Source: CAWJPY01 sp963844865
GTDB lineage: Bacteria; Acidobacteriota; Thermoanaerobaculia; Thermoanaerobaculales; Sulfomarinibacteraceae
Assembly (NCBI GenBank): GCA_963844865.1
Contig: CAWJPY010000004.1
Span: forward strand, 113,550 to 177,549
Reading direction: 5' to 3'
Length of the DNA: 64,000 bases
Every line of letters begins with the position of its first letter. The stretch's first letter is position 1. Below, piece by piece: positions 20,953-30,200 of this stretch. Below the pieces are notes generated by a model. The model worked only from the letters and a program-made list of their open reading frames with translations. It had not been told where the DNA came from and did no database searches. The position numbers and the translations under genes were made by a program.

Positions 20953-21441
20953 TCACCGGTGATCGTCCACGAAGCGGTCGTCCGCGATGCCGCCGCCGCC
21001 CTCCACCCGGCCCTCCATCCAGCCCACTCGGCAGCCCGTGCGATTGTCGATGGCAGGGTTGAAGGGCTTGATGTCGAGCAGCGGCGTGCCGTCCACCACG
21101 TCCAGCTCCGCCAGCGTCAACCGGTTGCCGGCGACCCTCACGAGTCGCACCACCGACAGGCCCAGGGGGTTCGGTCGGCGGGGCGCCCGGGTGGCGAAGA
21201 GGCCCCGCGGCACATCGTCGAGATAGGGCGTCACCACCAGCGAGTATCCGCCTGCCCGATGGAGATGGTAGATCAGGTGGAGGTGGGAAAAGCCTGCGAG
21301 ATCCGCCAGGCCCTCTGCGAACTCGTCGAAGATCTCGGCCTCGCCCTCCACTCCCGTCGCGAAACGGGGCTGGATGGGCATGCCAACCGGCTCGCGGAAC
21401 GGACTGTGGATGACACCGATCGGTTCGAGGACGACGCTCAT
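20953..21441 (-). CDS. trmO: tRNA (N6-threonylcarbamoyladenosine-37) N6-methyltransferase, TrmO/TsaA family
   Basis: 162 residues from ATG 21441, which has GGGAGGTG upstream; the longer open frame before it is noise. It contains the diagnostic RAPRRPNPLGLS segment (about residues 85-96), the N-terminal PIGVIHSPF and the C-terminal DIKPFNPAID. TrmO is an SAM-dependent enzyme with a single-sheet beta-barrel fold that methylates t6A37 in tRNA decoding ACY threonine codons. The protein matches the minimal N-terminal domain; the C-terminal extension of E. coli TrmO is absent. Flanked by hslO upstream (231-base gap) and the lipoprotein downstream. Confidence 0.92.
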   Translation of the reverse strand: MSVVLEPIGVIHSPFREPVGMPIQPRFATGVEGEAEIFDEFAEGLADLAGFSHLHLIYHLHRAGGYSLVVTPYLDDVPRGLFATRAPRRPNPLGLSVVRLVRVAGNRLTLAELDVVDGTPLLDIKPFNPAIDNRTGCRVGWMEGRVEGGGGIADDRFVDDHR

Positions 21442-21671
21442 CGCACCTCCCGAGCTGGACCCGACCGCCGCTTGAGGGGACGACCCAGGGCGACCCGGAA
21501 CCCCACTGGGGCCGCGAGGGCCGCGTGCACATCCCGCATCGGGCCTGGGGCGCGGTCTCCATCCAGCAACATCCTGGTGGCAGGGTAACCGACTCCGACG
21601 CCGAGCGCGGTGCCCTGGATCGGGCGCCGGATTCAACCCCTCCCCCGGGTCGCACGCGCGCGGACCCGCGA

Positions 21672-22592
21672 TCAGTTGACGGGCTGGTGGCCGCCCTCGT
21701 CGTCGAGCTCCAGCAGCAGCTCGGCGAGCCGTTCGGGAGGGACCTCGTACACGGTCTGGCAGAACTCGCAGGTGAGCCGGGTCGGGCGGCCGGGGTTGTC
21801 GCGCAAGAGCTCTCGGATCTCGGCCGGGCCGAGAAGTCTGAGGGCGGTCTCCACGCGCTCTTGGGAGCACCCGCAGTGGAAGCGCACGGGGGTCTCCTCG
21901 AGAATCTCCAGGCCGTCCGGGAAGAGGAGCTGCAACCACTCCTGGGGGCCCTGTCCCGCCACCATGCGGGCCGTCACCGCTCCCAGCTCGCGCACCCGCT
22001 GCGTCAGCCTCCGCGCCTGGTCGTCACTGACGCCGGGCAGGAGCTGGACGAGCACTCCGCCAGCGTTGTCCACCCGGCCTTCGGGAAGGACGTGCACCCC
22101 GAGCACCACCGCGGCGGGAGTCTGCTCCGAGTCGTTGAGGTAGTGGGCCACGTCCTGGGCGATCTCGCCCGAGCGCAGGGGCACGACCCCCCGGTACGGC
22201 TCACCGACGCCGGGATCGCGGGTGACCGCGAGCTCGCCCCGGGTCCCCACCACGCCGGCGACGTTGAGCTTGCCGTCCACCACCGACTCGGCGGTGGCGT
22301 GGGGATTGGCGACCATGGCCCGCACCCAGCCGGCCGGCGACGCGGTGGCCAGGAAGCGGCCGGCGGGACCGTCCCCGTTGAGCTCGATGGTCAGCAGGGG
22401 CTCGCGGCTGGTGACCTTCTCCAGAGAGGCCGCCATGAGCAGAGCGCCCGTGGCCACCCGGCCGAGAGCGGCGGTGGTCGTGGGCGAGGGATCGTGGATG
22501 CGGCGCAGCTCCTCCACGGTGTCGCTGGCGTCGGCCACGACCACCCGGACCCGTCCCTCCAGGGCAACGCATCGCAACAGGTGATCAGTCAT
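21672..22592 (-). CDS. hslO: Redox-regulated chaperone Hsp33
   Basis: 306 residues from ATG 22592. It shows the Hsp33 N-terminal domain (LLRCVALEGRVRVVVADA, GRVATGALLMAAS, NGDGPAGRFLA) and the C-terminal zinc switch with CGC and CEFC (residues about 245-280), the four-cysteine site whose oxidation releases zinc and activates holdase function. The gene is divergent from the YIP1 gene with a gap of about 130 bases. All key cysteines are present, so an active oxidative-stress chaperone is expected. Confidence 0.95.
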   Translation of the reverse strand: MTDHLLRCVALEGRVRVVVADASDTVEELRRIHDPSPTTTAALGRVATGALLMAASLEKVTSREPLLTIELNGDGPAGRFLATASPAGWVRAMVANPHATAESVVDGKLNVAGVVGTRGELAVTRDPGVGEPYRGVVPLRSGEIAQDVAHYLNDSEQTPAAVVLGVHVLPEGRVDNAGGVLVQLLPGVSDDQARRLTQRVRELGAVTARMVAGQGPQEWLQLLFPDGLEILEETPVRFHCGCSQERVETALRLLGPAEIRELLRDNPGRPTRLTCEFCQTVYEVPPERLAELLLELDDEGGHQPVN

Positions 22593-22685
22593 CGTTCCCC
22601 GCAATCCGCGAGGCAGGCCGGAAATTCCAGCACGACCCTCGACCGTGCGCCGGCCCGCAGCGAACCTGTGCCCGGGACGGAACGT

Positions 22686-22691
22686 TACACT
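22686..22691 (+). promoter_or_regulatory. Possible -10 element (TACACT)
   Basis: TACACT ends 32 bases before the GTG at 22724. The same hexamer precedes the genes at 23988 and 27084. Confidence 0.35.
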
Positions 22692-22723
22692 GGTGGCAAC
22701 ACGAGCTGGCTCTGGAGGACACC

Positions 22724-23425
22724 GTGAACGATCCGACGCTTTCGCCTCCCCCTGCTCCACCTGGAGGCACAACGCCCCCCGTTCTCCCCTGGGAGGACCA
22801 TTCCACCGGCTTCCTGTCCGGTCTGACGGCGACCGTGAAGCTCTTCGTCCTGTCCCCGCAGGAGGCCTTCAAGCGCATGTCCGCGACGGGCCTCGGCCGG
22901 CCCCTCTTCTATGCGGTGATCATGGCCTGGATCGAGCTCCTGGTGGGCTTCGCCTACTGGTTCGCCTTCCAAGCGCCGTTCTTCGCGGTCGGCTTCCCCG
23001 ACCTCCGGAACGAGCTGGGAGGCATCGCGGTCGGGGCATCGGTGATGGTGCTGATCGGGATCGGGACCGCAGTGGTGATGCCGGTCCTCATGGCGTTCTA
23101 CATCTTTCTCCACACCTGCATCCTCCACCTCGCACTGCTCATCGTCGGTGAGGGCAAGGGCGGCTTCGAGACCACGTTCCGCCTGCTCTGCTACGCCCAC
23201 ACCGCGGATCTCGGCAGCATCGTGCCCCTGTGCGGCGGCATCATCTCCTTCGGCTGGTTCGTGGTGCTGCAGATCGTCGGCGTGGCCGAGGCGCACCGCT
23301 GTCCCTACGGCAAGGCCGCCTTGGCGGTCCTCCTGCCCCTGCTCCTGTGCTGTGCCTGCGTGGCGGTGGCGCTCTCACTCGGCGTCGGCACCGCGATCCT
23401 GGGCTCGTTGTCGCACCACTCGTGA
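22724..23425 (+). CDS. YIP1-family membrane protein
   Basis: 233 residues from GTG 22724, preceded by GGAGGACACC. A proline-rich cytoplasmic start (residues 1-25) leads to VKLFVLSPQEAFKRM, the typical YIP1 entry helix, and about five TM helices, with a conserved LLCYAHTADLGSIVPLCG stretch. Bacterial YIP1 proteins are integral membrane proteins with no assigned activity. Its stop overlaps the start of the DUF2752 gene (GTGA), so the two are probably translated together. Confidence 0.8.
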   Translation: MNDPTLSPPPAPPGGTTPPVLPWEDHSTGFLSGLTATVKLFVLSPQEAFKRMSATGLGRPLFYAVIMAWIELLVGFAYWFAFQAPFFAVGFPDLRNELGGIAVGASVMVLIGIGTAVVMPVLMAFYIFLHTCILHLALLIVGEGKGGFETTFRLLCYAHTADLGSIVPLCGGIISFGWFVVLQIVGVAEAHRCPYGKAALAVLLPLLLCCACVAVALSLGVGTAILGSLSHHS

Positions 23426-23829
23426 GGTGGCGGCCGCTCACTCTCGCCGAGCGGCAGCTCACGTGGGTCTGGGCCGGCCTGGCCCTCGCCGCGGTGGCGC
23501 TGCGACCGCTGTGGGACTTTCTGGCGCCCCACCTGGGCAGGTGCACCTTCCGCTCGCTCACCGGCATCCCCTGCCCCACCTGCGGCGCCACGCGCGGGGT
23601 CCTGGCGCTGCTCCACCATCATCCCGGGCAGGCCTTCCTGCTCAATCCCCTGGTGGCGGGCGGCACGGTCATCCTGGTGGTGGGAGGCCTGCTGGCCCCC
23701 TTGTGGGCGTGGCGCCGAGGGACCGTGCCGGTGCTGGAAACACCGCTGCCGCGGTGGCTGCGCCTGGCTGCCGTGGCGCTCATCCTGGCCAACTGGGGGT
23801 GGGTGATCCTGACGCAGACCGGCCACTGA
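23422..23829 (+). CDS. DUF2752 membrane protein
   Basis: 135 residues from GTG 23422, overlapping the previous stop by four bases. It has the family signature GIPCPTCGATRG (about residues 48-59) between two or three TM helices. The paired cysteines may bind a metal or form a disulfide. The function of the family is unknown. Coupling to a YIP1 protein is a recurrent type of pairing for these small membrane proteins, suggesting a shared membrane role. Confidence 0.82.
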   Translation: MRWRPLTLAERQLTWVWAGLALAAVALRPLWDFLAPHLGRCTFRSLTGIPCPTCGATRGVLALLHHHPGQAFLLNPLVAGGTVILVVGGLLAPLWAWRRGTVPVLETPLPRWLRLAAVALILANWGWVILTQTGH

Positions 23830-23952
23830 GCCCCCGGCCCGCGCCCGCGTCCGATTCCGCGCCCCGCGCCCTGCGGCAGTGACAGCGACACCGATCATCG
23901 GCCTTGCCCGGTGACGGCGGCACTCTCGATTCCGCATCAAGCCCGTCTCCGC

Positions 23953-23958
23953 TACACT
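23953..23958 (+). promoter_or_regulatory. Possible -10 element (TACACT)
   Basis: TACACT lies 29 bases before the GTG start at 23988, with GGGAGGA in between as ribosome-binding site. Confidence 0.35.
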
Positions 23959-23987
23959 TCCGCAACCAGAAGGACGAGGGAGGAACG

Positions 23988-26120
23988 GTGGCACAGCAAG
24001 CCAAGGGCGCGAAGGCAGCGCAACCGACGAGGACGGAGATGCAACCGGGCAAAGCAGGCATCGCCGGGCTCCCGGACAACGCGCGACGGCCCCTCGGGCC
24101 GGCGGAGAGCTACATCCCGGTGGTGCCCGACGAGAGGGGGGTCTTCGAGGTCACCGTCCGCTCGGTGACCCTCGGCCTCGTCTTCTGCGCCATCTTCTCC
24201 ATGGCGGCGGCCTACCTGGCCCTCAAGGTCGGTCAGGGCATCGAGGCGGCCATCCCCATCTCCATCCTGGCCATCGGGCTGTCGCCCCTCCTCGCCCGCA
24301 AGAGCACCATGCTGGAGAACGTGATCATCCAGTCCATCGGCGCCAACTCGTCGCACGTGGTGGCGGGGGCGGTGTTCACGATTCCCGCGCTCTACATGCT
24401 CGCCGCCGAGCCGGGCTCGGGGGTGGCGCAACCCAGCATCCTGCAGGTGATCCTGGTCTCGTTCCTGGGCGGCTGTCTGGGCATCCTGTTCCTGATCCCC
24501 CTGCGCTACCACTTCATGGTGGAGCTCCACGGGCGCCTGCCCTGGCCCGAGGGCACCGCCACCACCGAGATCATCCTCTCCGGCGAACGTGTGGGAGGTC
24601 AGGCCAAGATCCTGGCCATGGCGGCCGGGCTGGGTGCGGCCTACGACGCCACGGTGACCGCGTTTCACGGCATGGCCGAGCAGCTATCGTTCCGGGCCCT
24701 GGGCCTCGGACAGCTCCTCGAGCACCAGTTCATGACCCTGCGCATCCTCAACAACGCCGCCATCGTGGGCATCGGCTACATCGTCGGGCTGCGCTACGCG
24801 GCCATCATCTGCGCGGGCTCGTTCCTGTCCTACTTCGTGCTCGTACCCCTGGTGCACTCGGTGGGCTCGAGCCTGCCCCACGTGCTCGCCCCCGGCACGG
24901 TGCTCATCGGCGACATGGACATCGACCAGGTCTTCGTGGGGTATGTGCGCATCATCGGCGTCGGCGGCATCGCCGGCGCCGGGATCCTGGGCATCCTCAG
25001 CTCCCTGCCGTCCATGATCCGCTCCATCGGCGCCAACATGGTCGGCCTCAGCCACCAGGACACCCGCGCCTCGAGCGAGGTGCCGCGGGTCGACCGCTCC
25101 CTCTCCGGCTCCTTCACCCTGGCCGGCCTGGCGGCCGCGGCGGTGGGCGCGTTCGTGTTCTTCTCCTTCGGCGTCGGCATCGCCAGCTCCCTCCTCTACG
25201 CCCTGGTGGCCACCGGCCTGGTCATGGTGGTGGCCTTCCTGTTCGCGCCGGTGGCGGCCCGGGCCATCGCCATCGTCGGCACCAACCCGGTGTCCGGCAT
25301 GACCATGCTGACCCTCATCATCACCGGCTTCCTGATGCTGCAAGCCTGGGCCTGTCCGGCGGCAACGGCATGTTCGTCACCATGATGGTCGGGGGCGTCG
25401 TGTGCACCGCCCTCGCCGCCTCCGGCGCCCTGTCCTCGGACCTCAAGGTGGGCCACTGGATCGGCGCCACTCCCGCCAACCAGCTCGAGCTCAAGTTTGT
25501 CGGGCACCGCCGTGGCGGCGACCTTCTGCGGCCTGGCCATGTGGGTGATGGCCCAGGCCGACCCGCTGGCCAGGGCTTCGGCACGACCAGACATCCCGGC
25601 GCCGCAGGCGTCGGCCATGAAGGCGATCCTGATCGGCATCTTCGGCGCCCAGACCGCCCCCCTGCAGTGGTACCTGTTCGCCCTCGGCGTGGTGCTCGCC
25701 CTGATCCTGCGGATGGCCGGAGTGCCTCCGCTGGCCTTCGCCCTCGGGATGTACCTGCCCATGGAGCTGAACACCCCGGTCCTGCTGGGCGGCATCCTGT
25801 CGTGGTTCGTGGGGCGCAGGTCGGCCGGCGACAGCGACCAGACGGTCAAGGCGCGCACCGATCGGGGCGTGCTCGTGGCGTCGGGCCTGATGGCCGGGGG
25901 CGCCATCCTCGGAGTGATCGACTCCGGCGTCAACGCCTTCATCATGCAGACGGCGGGCACCATGGCGCCCAAGGAAGCGGTCCACATCCTGTCCGCGCAC
26001 GCCTTCGAGGGCCTGCCCGGAGAGGTCATCGGCACCGTCGCCCTCATCGGGCTCTGCCTGTTCGTGGTGCTCTACTCGCGCCGGGCGAAGAGCGCGGCGG
26101 GCTCAGCCACCGTCGAGTGA
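23988..26120 (+). CDS. OPT-family oligopeptide/metal-chelate transporter (two compensating frameshifts)
   Basis: About 710 residues. GTG 23988 is chosen because GGGAGGA sits 4-5 bases before it. The hydrophilic N-terminus is followed by about 14-16 TM helices with family features: FCAIFSMAAAYLALKVGQ, NVIIQSIGANSSHVVAGAVF, RYHFMVELHGRLPWPEGTA and LALGMYLPMELNTPVLLGG. OPT proteins import oligopeptides or metal complexes driven by protons. The frame shifts near 25,345 and returns near 25,497; the protein reads continuously across both (LGLSGGNGMFVTMMVGG in between), so I treat them as sequence errors. It overlaps the convergent hydrolase gene by 18 bases. The substrate cannot be told. Confidence 0.9.
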
Positions 26121-27035
26121 GGCGATGAAGGCCTCGAGGTCGTCCACGATCCTGGGGTCGTGCATGTAGCCGTTGGAGGGGCACCGGAGGGCGCGCGCCG
26201 TGGGGACCGCGGCCACGATGGTGTCCACATCGCCCTCACCGTGGAGGCGGTCGGTGGACGCGTAGGCGATCGCCACCGGGGTCGAGACGGTCTCCAGCCC
26301 CGGCCGGGCGTCGAAGCGTGCGACCGCACGCGCCGACAGCTTCAGCCGCAACGGCTCGGCGGCGAGCAGTGTCCGCTCGTAGCGCAGCATCTGCTCCGGC
26401 TCGGCCCGCTCGTCGACCCGGAAGTGCCGCAGGTACCAGATGACGAAGTGCTTGATCACGTGGTAGAGGCCCGACGGGGACCACAGCAGGGGCCGGCCCC
26501 ACCACGGGATCACGAATCCCGCGTTGGGTCCGACCAAAAAGGCGCCCCGTGCCGGCAGCCGTCCCCCCTTGAGTGCCTCGAGGATGGCGTTGGCGCCCAT
26601 GGAGCTGCCGAACCAGATCGCCCGGCTGCAATCGATGTCCAGGCCATCGGCGATACGCACCAGGTCCAGCCCCAGCCGTGGCACGGTGAACTCGTCCGGA
26701 CGCAGGCGATGGCGGTCCAGATGCGCCGAGCCCTTCTCTCGGGTCTCCACGTAGACCACGGGCCGCACCTGCCCGAGCCGCTCCAGGACGGATGTCCAGC
26801 CCTCCATGACCGACACCCAGCCGGCCACGAAGATGACGGGACGACGGCCGCCGCACCCCGCCTCCGACCGCTCCAGCACCCGCAGCTCCACGCCCTCGTC
26901 GACGCTCAGCCAACGCTCCCGCCACGGCGCCGTCTCTGTGACGCGCGCGTGTGATTGCTCCACTCCGACCGCCTTGGCACTCACCTCGTTGCTGGTCCTC
27001 GCCCCTCCGATCATATCCCCGACCGCCTGCTCCAC
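26103..27035 (-). CDS. Alpha/beta-hydrolase fold protein
   Basis: About 310 residues; an inner start at the MIGG methionine (27014) is equally possible. The sequence shows the oxyanion strand FVAGWVSVMEGW, the nucleophile elbow WFGSSMGANA (Ser in GSSMG), a cap region rich in W, Y and F (about 175-215), the acid in YASTDRLHG and the catalytic His in GYMHDP. The triad is therefore complete. Substrate and pathway cannot be assigned: esterase, lipase or lactonase are all possible. The 3' end overlaps the convergent transporter gene by 18 bases. Confidence 0.82.
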   Translation of the reverse strand: MEQAVGDMIGGARTSNEVSAKAVGVEQSHARVTETAPWRERWLSVDEGVELRVLERSEAGCGGRRPVIFVAGWVSVMEGWTSVLERLGQVRPVVYVETREKGSAHLDRHRLRPDEFTVPRLGLDLVRIADGLDIDCSRAIWFGSSMGANAILEALKGGRLPARGAFLVGPNAGFVIPWWGRPLLWSPSGLYHVIKHFVIWYLRHFRVDERAEPEQMLRYERTLLAAEPLRLKLSARAVARFDARPGLETVSTPVAIAYASTDRLHGEGDVDTIVAAVPTARALRCPSNGYMHDPRIVDDLEAFIASLDGG

Positions 27036-27071
27036 TCCATGGCCGGGCGAGCGTCTATCGGCTCGCGGAGG

Positions 27072-27077
27072 TACACT
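27072..27077 (+). promoter_or_regulatory. Possible -10 element (TACACT) placing transcription start at the ATG
   Basis: TACACT ends only six bases before ATG 27084. If it is the -10, transcription would begin at or next to the ATG and the mRNA would be leaderless; no ribosome-binding site fits upstream. Confidence 0.35.
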
Positions 27078-27083
27078 GGCGCC

Positions 27084-27392
27084 ATGGAGGAACGAGACCT
27101 TCCCGTGGTGGGACGCGACGAGGCCGCCTCCGAGGAGCCGGTCTGCTCGCCCAAGGCGTACGTGTCCAACGAGGAGAGCGCCATCGCCTTAGCCATGCGC
27201 GAGCTGCACGCGCGTGCCGACGCGATCCGCGAGGCCCTGGCGGCCGCAGACGAGGCGGCCCGTCCCTCTCTGGAGCGCCAGCTCGAGGAGCTGAGGGAGC
27301 GCCGAGCCCGGCTGGCGCGGCGCCGCGAGTCGGCCTACCGGCGCAAGATGGTCATGCTCGGCCACCTCCCGCCGGAAGCACTCGAGGAGTGA
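27084..27392 (+). CDS. Small coiled-coil protein of unknown function
   Basis: 102 residues from ATG 27084. The first 25 residues are acidic and probably disordered. Residues about 30-85 are a continuous charged helix (ALAMRELHARADAIREAL, then LERQLEELRERRARLARR) typical of a coiled coil, ending in a short PPEALEE tail. There is no signal peptide or TM helix. I recognise no family. Codon usage matches the neighbours, which supports a real gene. It is divergent from the hydrolase gene with a gap of under 50 bases. Confidence 0.65.
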   Translation: MEERDLPVVGRDEAASEEPVCSPKAYVSNEESAIALAMRELHARADAIREALAAADEAARPSLERQLEELRERRARLARRRESAYRRKMVMLGHLPPEALEE

Positions 27393-27500
27393 CGGGCGTC
27401 CACAACCCGGCCCTGAGCGGACAGGCACCGCGGGCCACGTCTGCCGCAGCGTCCATCGACGACCTCATGGCTCCGTGTGGCGCCAGCGTCGAGCGCCTCG

Positions 27501-28187
27501 TCACATCTCCACGCGATTGCGGCCGTTGCGCTTCGCCACCGCGAGCGCCCGATCGGCGGCCGCCACCAGGGAGGTGGCGTTCTCCTGGGGGCTCGGAATG
27601 GTGGTGGCGGCGCCCACGCTGACGGTGATCCGCTCCTTCTCGGCGTCCGACCCCCAGCGCAGCTCCAGGTCCTCGACGGCGCGTCGCATGCGCTCGGCCA
27701 CGGCCAGGCCCCCGGAGGCGTCGGTCTCGGCCAGCAGGACCACGAACTCGTCCCCTCCGTAGCGACCCACCGCGTCGCCCGGCCGCTGGAGCTGCTGCCG
27801 GAGCACGTCCGCCACCTGGCGCAGGCACTCGTCGCCCGCCTGGTGCCCCTTCGACTCGTTGAAGTGGCGGAGCCCGTCCACGTCGATCATGAGCAGCGTG
27901 AGGGGCAGCCGCGACCGTGCGGTCCGCCGCCACTGCTTGCGCAGGTCCTCCTGGAAGGTGCGGTGGTTGGCGATGCCGGTGAGGGGATCGCCGGCGGTCA
28001 GCTCGCGCAGGGCCCGATTCGCCTTCTCCAGCTGCTGGGAACGCTCCTCCAGCAACGCCTGCACCGTGCGCTCGCGTGCGGCGAGCTTGCGTTGCCGACC
28101 GGCCATGAGCAGGATCACGGCGCCCAGGATCACGAACACCACCAGGGCTGCGATCCACCCGCCGGGAACCGCGACCGCAGAGCTCAT
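27501..28187 (-). CDS. Membrane-anchored GGDEF diguanylate cyclase
   Basis: 228 residues from ATG 28187. One TM helix (about 10-30), a coiled-coil linker (ERTVQALLEERSQQLEKANR) and a GGDEF domain with DPLTGIANHRTF, MIDVDGLRHFNE and the intact RYGGDEFVVLL. It should synthesise c-di-GMP at the membrane. It overlaps the tag stop by four bases (ATGA), so the repair gene and the cyclase are translationally coupled, an unexpected pairing. No receiver or extracytoplasmic sensor domain is present. This is the second cyclase in the left half. Confidence 0.9.
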   Translation of the reverse strand: MSSAVAVPGGWIAALVVFVILGAVILLMAGRQRKLAARERTVQALLEERSQQLEKANRALRELTAGDPLTGIANHRTFQEDLRKQWRRTARSRLPLTLLMIDVDGLRHFNESKGHQAGDECLRQVADVLRQQLQRPGDAVGRYGGDEFVVLLAETDASGGLAVAERMRRAVEDLELRWGSDAEKERITVSVGAATTIPSPQENATSLVAAADRALAVAKRNGRNRVEM

Positions 28188-28768
28188 GGGGCCCCCCCGA
28201 GCTCCGCCACCTCGGCGTGGCGGAAGCAGCCCACCAGGTGATCGTTGACCATGCCCGTGGCCTGCATGTGGGCGTAGACGATGGTCGGGCCGACGAACCG
28301 GAACCCTCTGGCCCGCAGGTCCTTGGAGATCGTGGCGGCGAGCGGCGTGGTAGCCGGGATCTCCTCCAGCCACCGCCACCGGTTCTGGATCGGCCGGCCG
28401 TCTATGAACGACCAGATGTAGCCGGCGAAGCTGCCCCGCTCCTCCTGCACGGCCAGGAAGGCGCGCGCGTTGTCGACCGCTGCCTCGACCTTCCGCCGGT
28501 TGCGCACGATGCCGGGATCGGTGAGCAGCTCGGCGATCTTCCCCTCGTCGAAGCGCGCCACCTCGGCGGGATCGAATCCGGCGAAGGCGGCGCGATATCC
28601 CTCCCGCTTGCGCAGGATGGTGCGCCAGCTCAGCCCGGCCTGGGCTCCCTCCAGGATCAGGAACTCGAACAGGGTCCGATCGTCGCGCACCGGCACGCCC
28701 CACTCCCGGTCGTGGTAGGCCACGTACACGGGGTCGTCCCCACACCAGGGGCAGCGTCTGGCGGGCAC
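28184..28768 (-). CDS. tag: DNA-3-methyladenine glycosylase I
   Basis: 194 residues from GTG 28768, chosen for GGAGGAG six bases upstream; longer readings add unrelated sequence. It contains CPWCGDDPVYVAYHDREWG (the zinc Cys and N-terminal His region), the conserved LFEFLILEGAQAGLSWRTIL, and the C-terminal HLVGCFRH with the other zinc ligands. Tag excises 3-methyladenine from alkylated DNA to start base-excision repair. Length and motifs match the family throughout. Confidence 0.95.
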   Translation of the reverse strand: MPARRCPWCGDDPVYVAYHDREWGVPVRDDRTLFEFLILEGAQAGLSWRTILRKREGYRAAFAGFDPAEVARFDEGKIAELLTDPGIVRNRRKVEAAVDNARAFLAVQEERGSFAGYIWSFIDGRPIQNRWRWLEEIPATTPLAATISKDLRARGFRFVGPTIVYAHMQATGMVNDHLVGCFRHAEVAELGGAP

Positions 28769-28995
28769 CGCTAGCTCCTCCGACCGCCCCTGCACCGCGC
28801 CATGACGCCGGCGGCGGGGCACCGATCCGACCGAGGCGCATGGTTTCTCCCTGCGCCGGGTCCAGCGCCTACGCTGCCGATCACGGATCGGCTGTCGTCG
28901 AGTGCAACACGAGTCATCCAGGGTCCTCGTCGCGCATTCTACCGTCTTTGCCGTCGTGACGTGCGCGCCGGCGCCGGGGACGCGGCGCGGACATG

Positions 28996-29814
28996 TCACC
29001 CCTCCCACACGGGCACCGGATCCACAGTCTCCTGCTCGAAGACGCAGTCGTCGTCCAACCGCAGCGCGCTCAGACGGTTACCGTACACGCACCCGGAATC
29101 GAGGCAGGTCATCCCCTCCCCGCGGCGGACGCCGAGGGCGGCCCAGTGCCCGAACACGACGCGCGAACCGTCCGAGATCACCCGCGCCGTCCCGTACCAG
29201 GGTCGATACCCCTTGGGAGCCTCTTCGACGGGGCCGGTGTAGCTGAAGCGTGGCCGACCGTCACCATCGACCATGCGCAGGCGAGTGAACACACCCACCG
29301 CTGCGGTTGCATCGTCATCGCCGGGCATCCCCTCGCGCCGTGACCCCTTGGCCAGCACCCGCCTCAGGAACGATGGCCACCAGTCTCCCCCGAGACCCTC
29401 GGCCGCCGCCTCCGCGAGCCCCAGCGCCCGTCCGAGGTCCCAGCCCGGCAGCAACCCGGCGTGCACCATGACCCAGGTTCCCCGCACGTGGAGGAAGGGC
29501 CTGCGCCTCAACCACCCCAGCAGCTCGTCGCGGTCCGGGGCGGCCAGCACGTCGTCCAGCGTGTCGTCGGCCTTGACCGCCACCAGACCCGCCGCACGCG
29601 CCAGCAGGTGCAGGTCGTGGTTGCCGAGCACGGCCGTGATCTTCTCGTCGTGAGCCACCGCCCAGCGCAGGACCTCGAGGGACGCCGGCCCACGGTTGAC
29701 CAGGTCCCCCACCAGCCACAGCTCGTCCACCGCAGGATCCCAGCTCATTTTCAGCAGCAGGCGCTGGAGAGTCTCGAAGCACCCGTGGATGTCACCGATC
29801 ACATAGGTCGCCAT
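28996..29814 (-). CDS. apaH: Symmetrical bis(5'-nucleosyl)-tetraphosphatase (ApaH)
   Basis: 272 residues. The metallophosphatase motifs are all present: GDIHGC at residue 7, GDLVNRGP, GNHDLHLL, and the later VMVHAGLLPGW and FGHWA. ApaH cleaves Ap4A symmetrically into two ADP and in E. coli also decaps Np4-capped RNA. The internal sequence matches ApaH more closely than PrpE or protein phosphatases. Start ATG 29814 gives MATYVIGDIHG, typical for the family. It is a single gene with gaps of about 230 and 390 bases on its sides. Confidence 0.93.
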   Translation of the reverse strand: MATYVIGDIHGCFETLQRLLLKMSWDPAVDELWLVGDLVNRGPASLEVLRWAVAHDEKITAVLGNHDLHLLARAAGLVAVKADDTLDDVLAAPDRDELLGWLRRRPFLHVRGTWVMVHAGLLPGWDLGRALGLAEAAAEGLGGDWWPSFLRRVLAKGSRREGMPGDDDATAAVGVFTRLRMVDGDGRPRFSYTGPVEEAPKGYRPWYGTARVISDGSRVVFGHWAALGVRRGEGMTCLDSGCVYGNRLSALRLDDDCVFEQETVDPVPVWEG

Positions 29815-30200
29815 GCACGCTCCGCGAACGGTCTCACACTGAGAAGGGCCCGACGAGAGGGCAAAATTTCGTCTCGCGGGCCCCGGACGCCTCCCTGCGA
29901 GCTCGTGCTCGACGTGCGCCGTCGGATCTCCATCCGAGACTGTGCCGACATCCGCGTCGGCGCGAGTCTCGGGATCCAGATCCGTCCGCCCACATTCATC
30001 GCGACAGGAGCTTCGTCCTGGGGACGAGAAGGTCGGAGGAGCAGGAACAAATCGCCGCGCTGCCGCGATGTTCCCTGGTGCACTCGCCGCGGATCGATGA
30101 CACACCCACCGGGGATCCCGTGGCCTCCCCGTGCCGTGGGGCACCGGGGACAGGGCGTCGCGTGTTCGTCGAGAGCACGACGTCCGGAAGGGAGGACACC
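29815..30200. other. Divergent intergenic region with a bulged hairpin
   Basis: No gene is seen. At 29846-29883 GGGCCCG-A-CGAGA pairs with TCTCG-CGGGCCC (12 bp, one bulged A, 13-base loop). It lies on the apaH leader side and could be a leader structure. GGAAGGGAGGACACC just before 30201 is the ribosome-binding site of the next gene. Confidence 0.4.
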
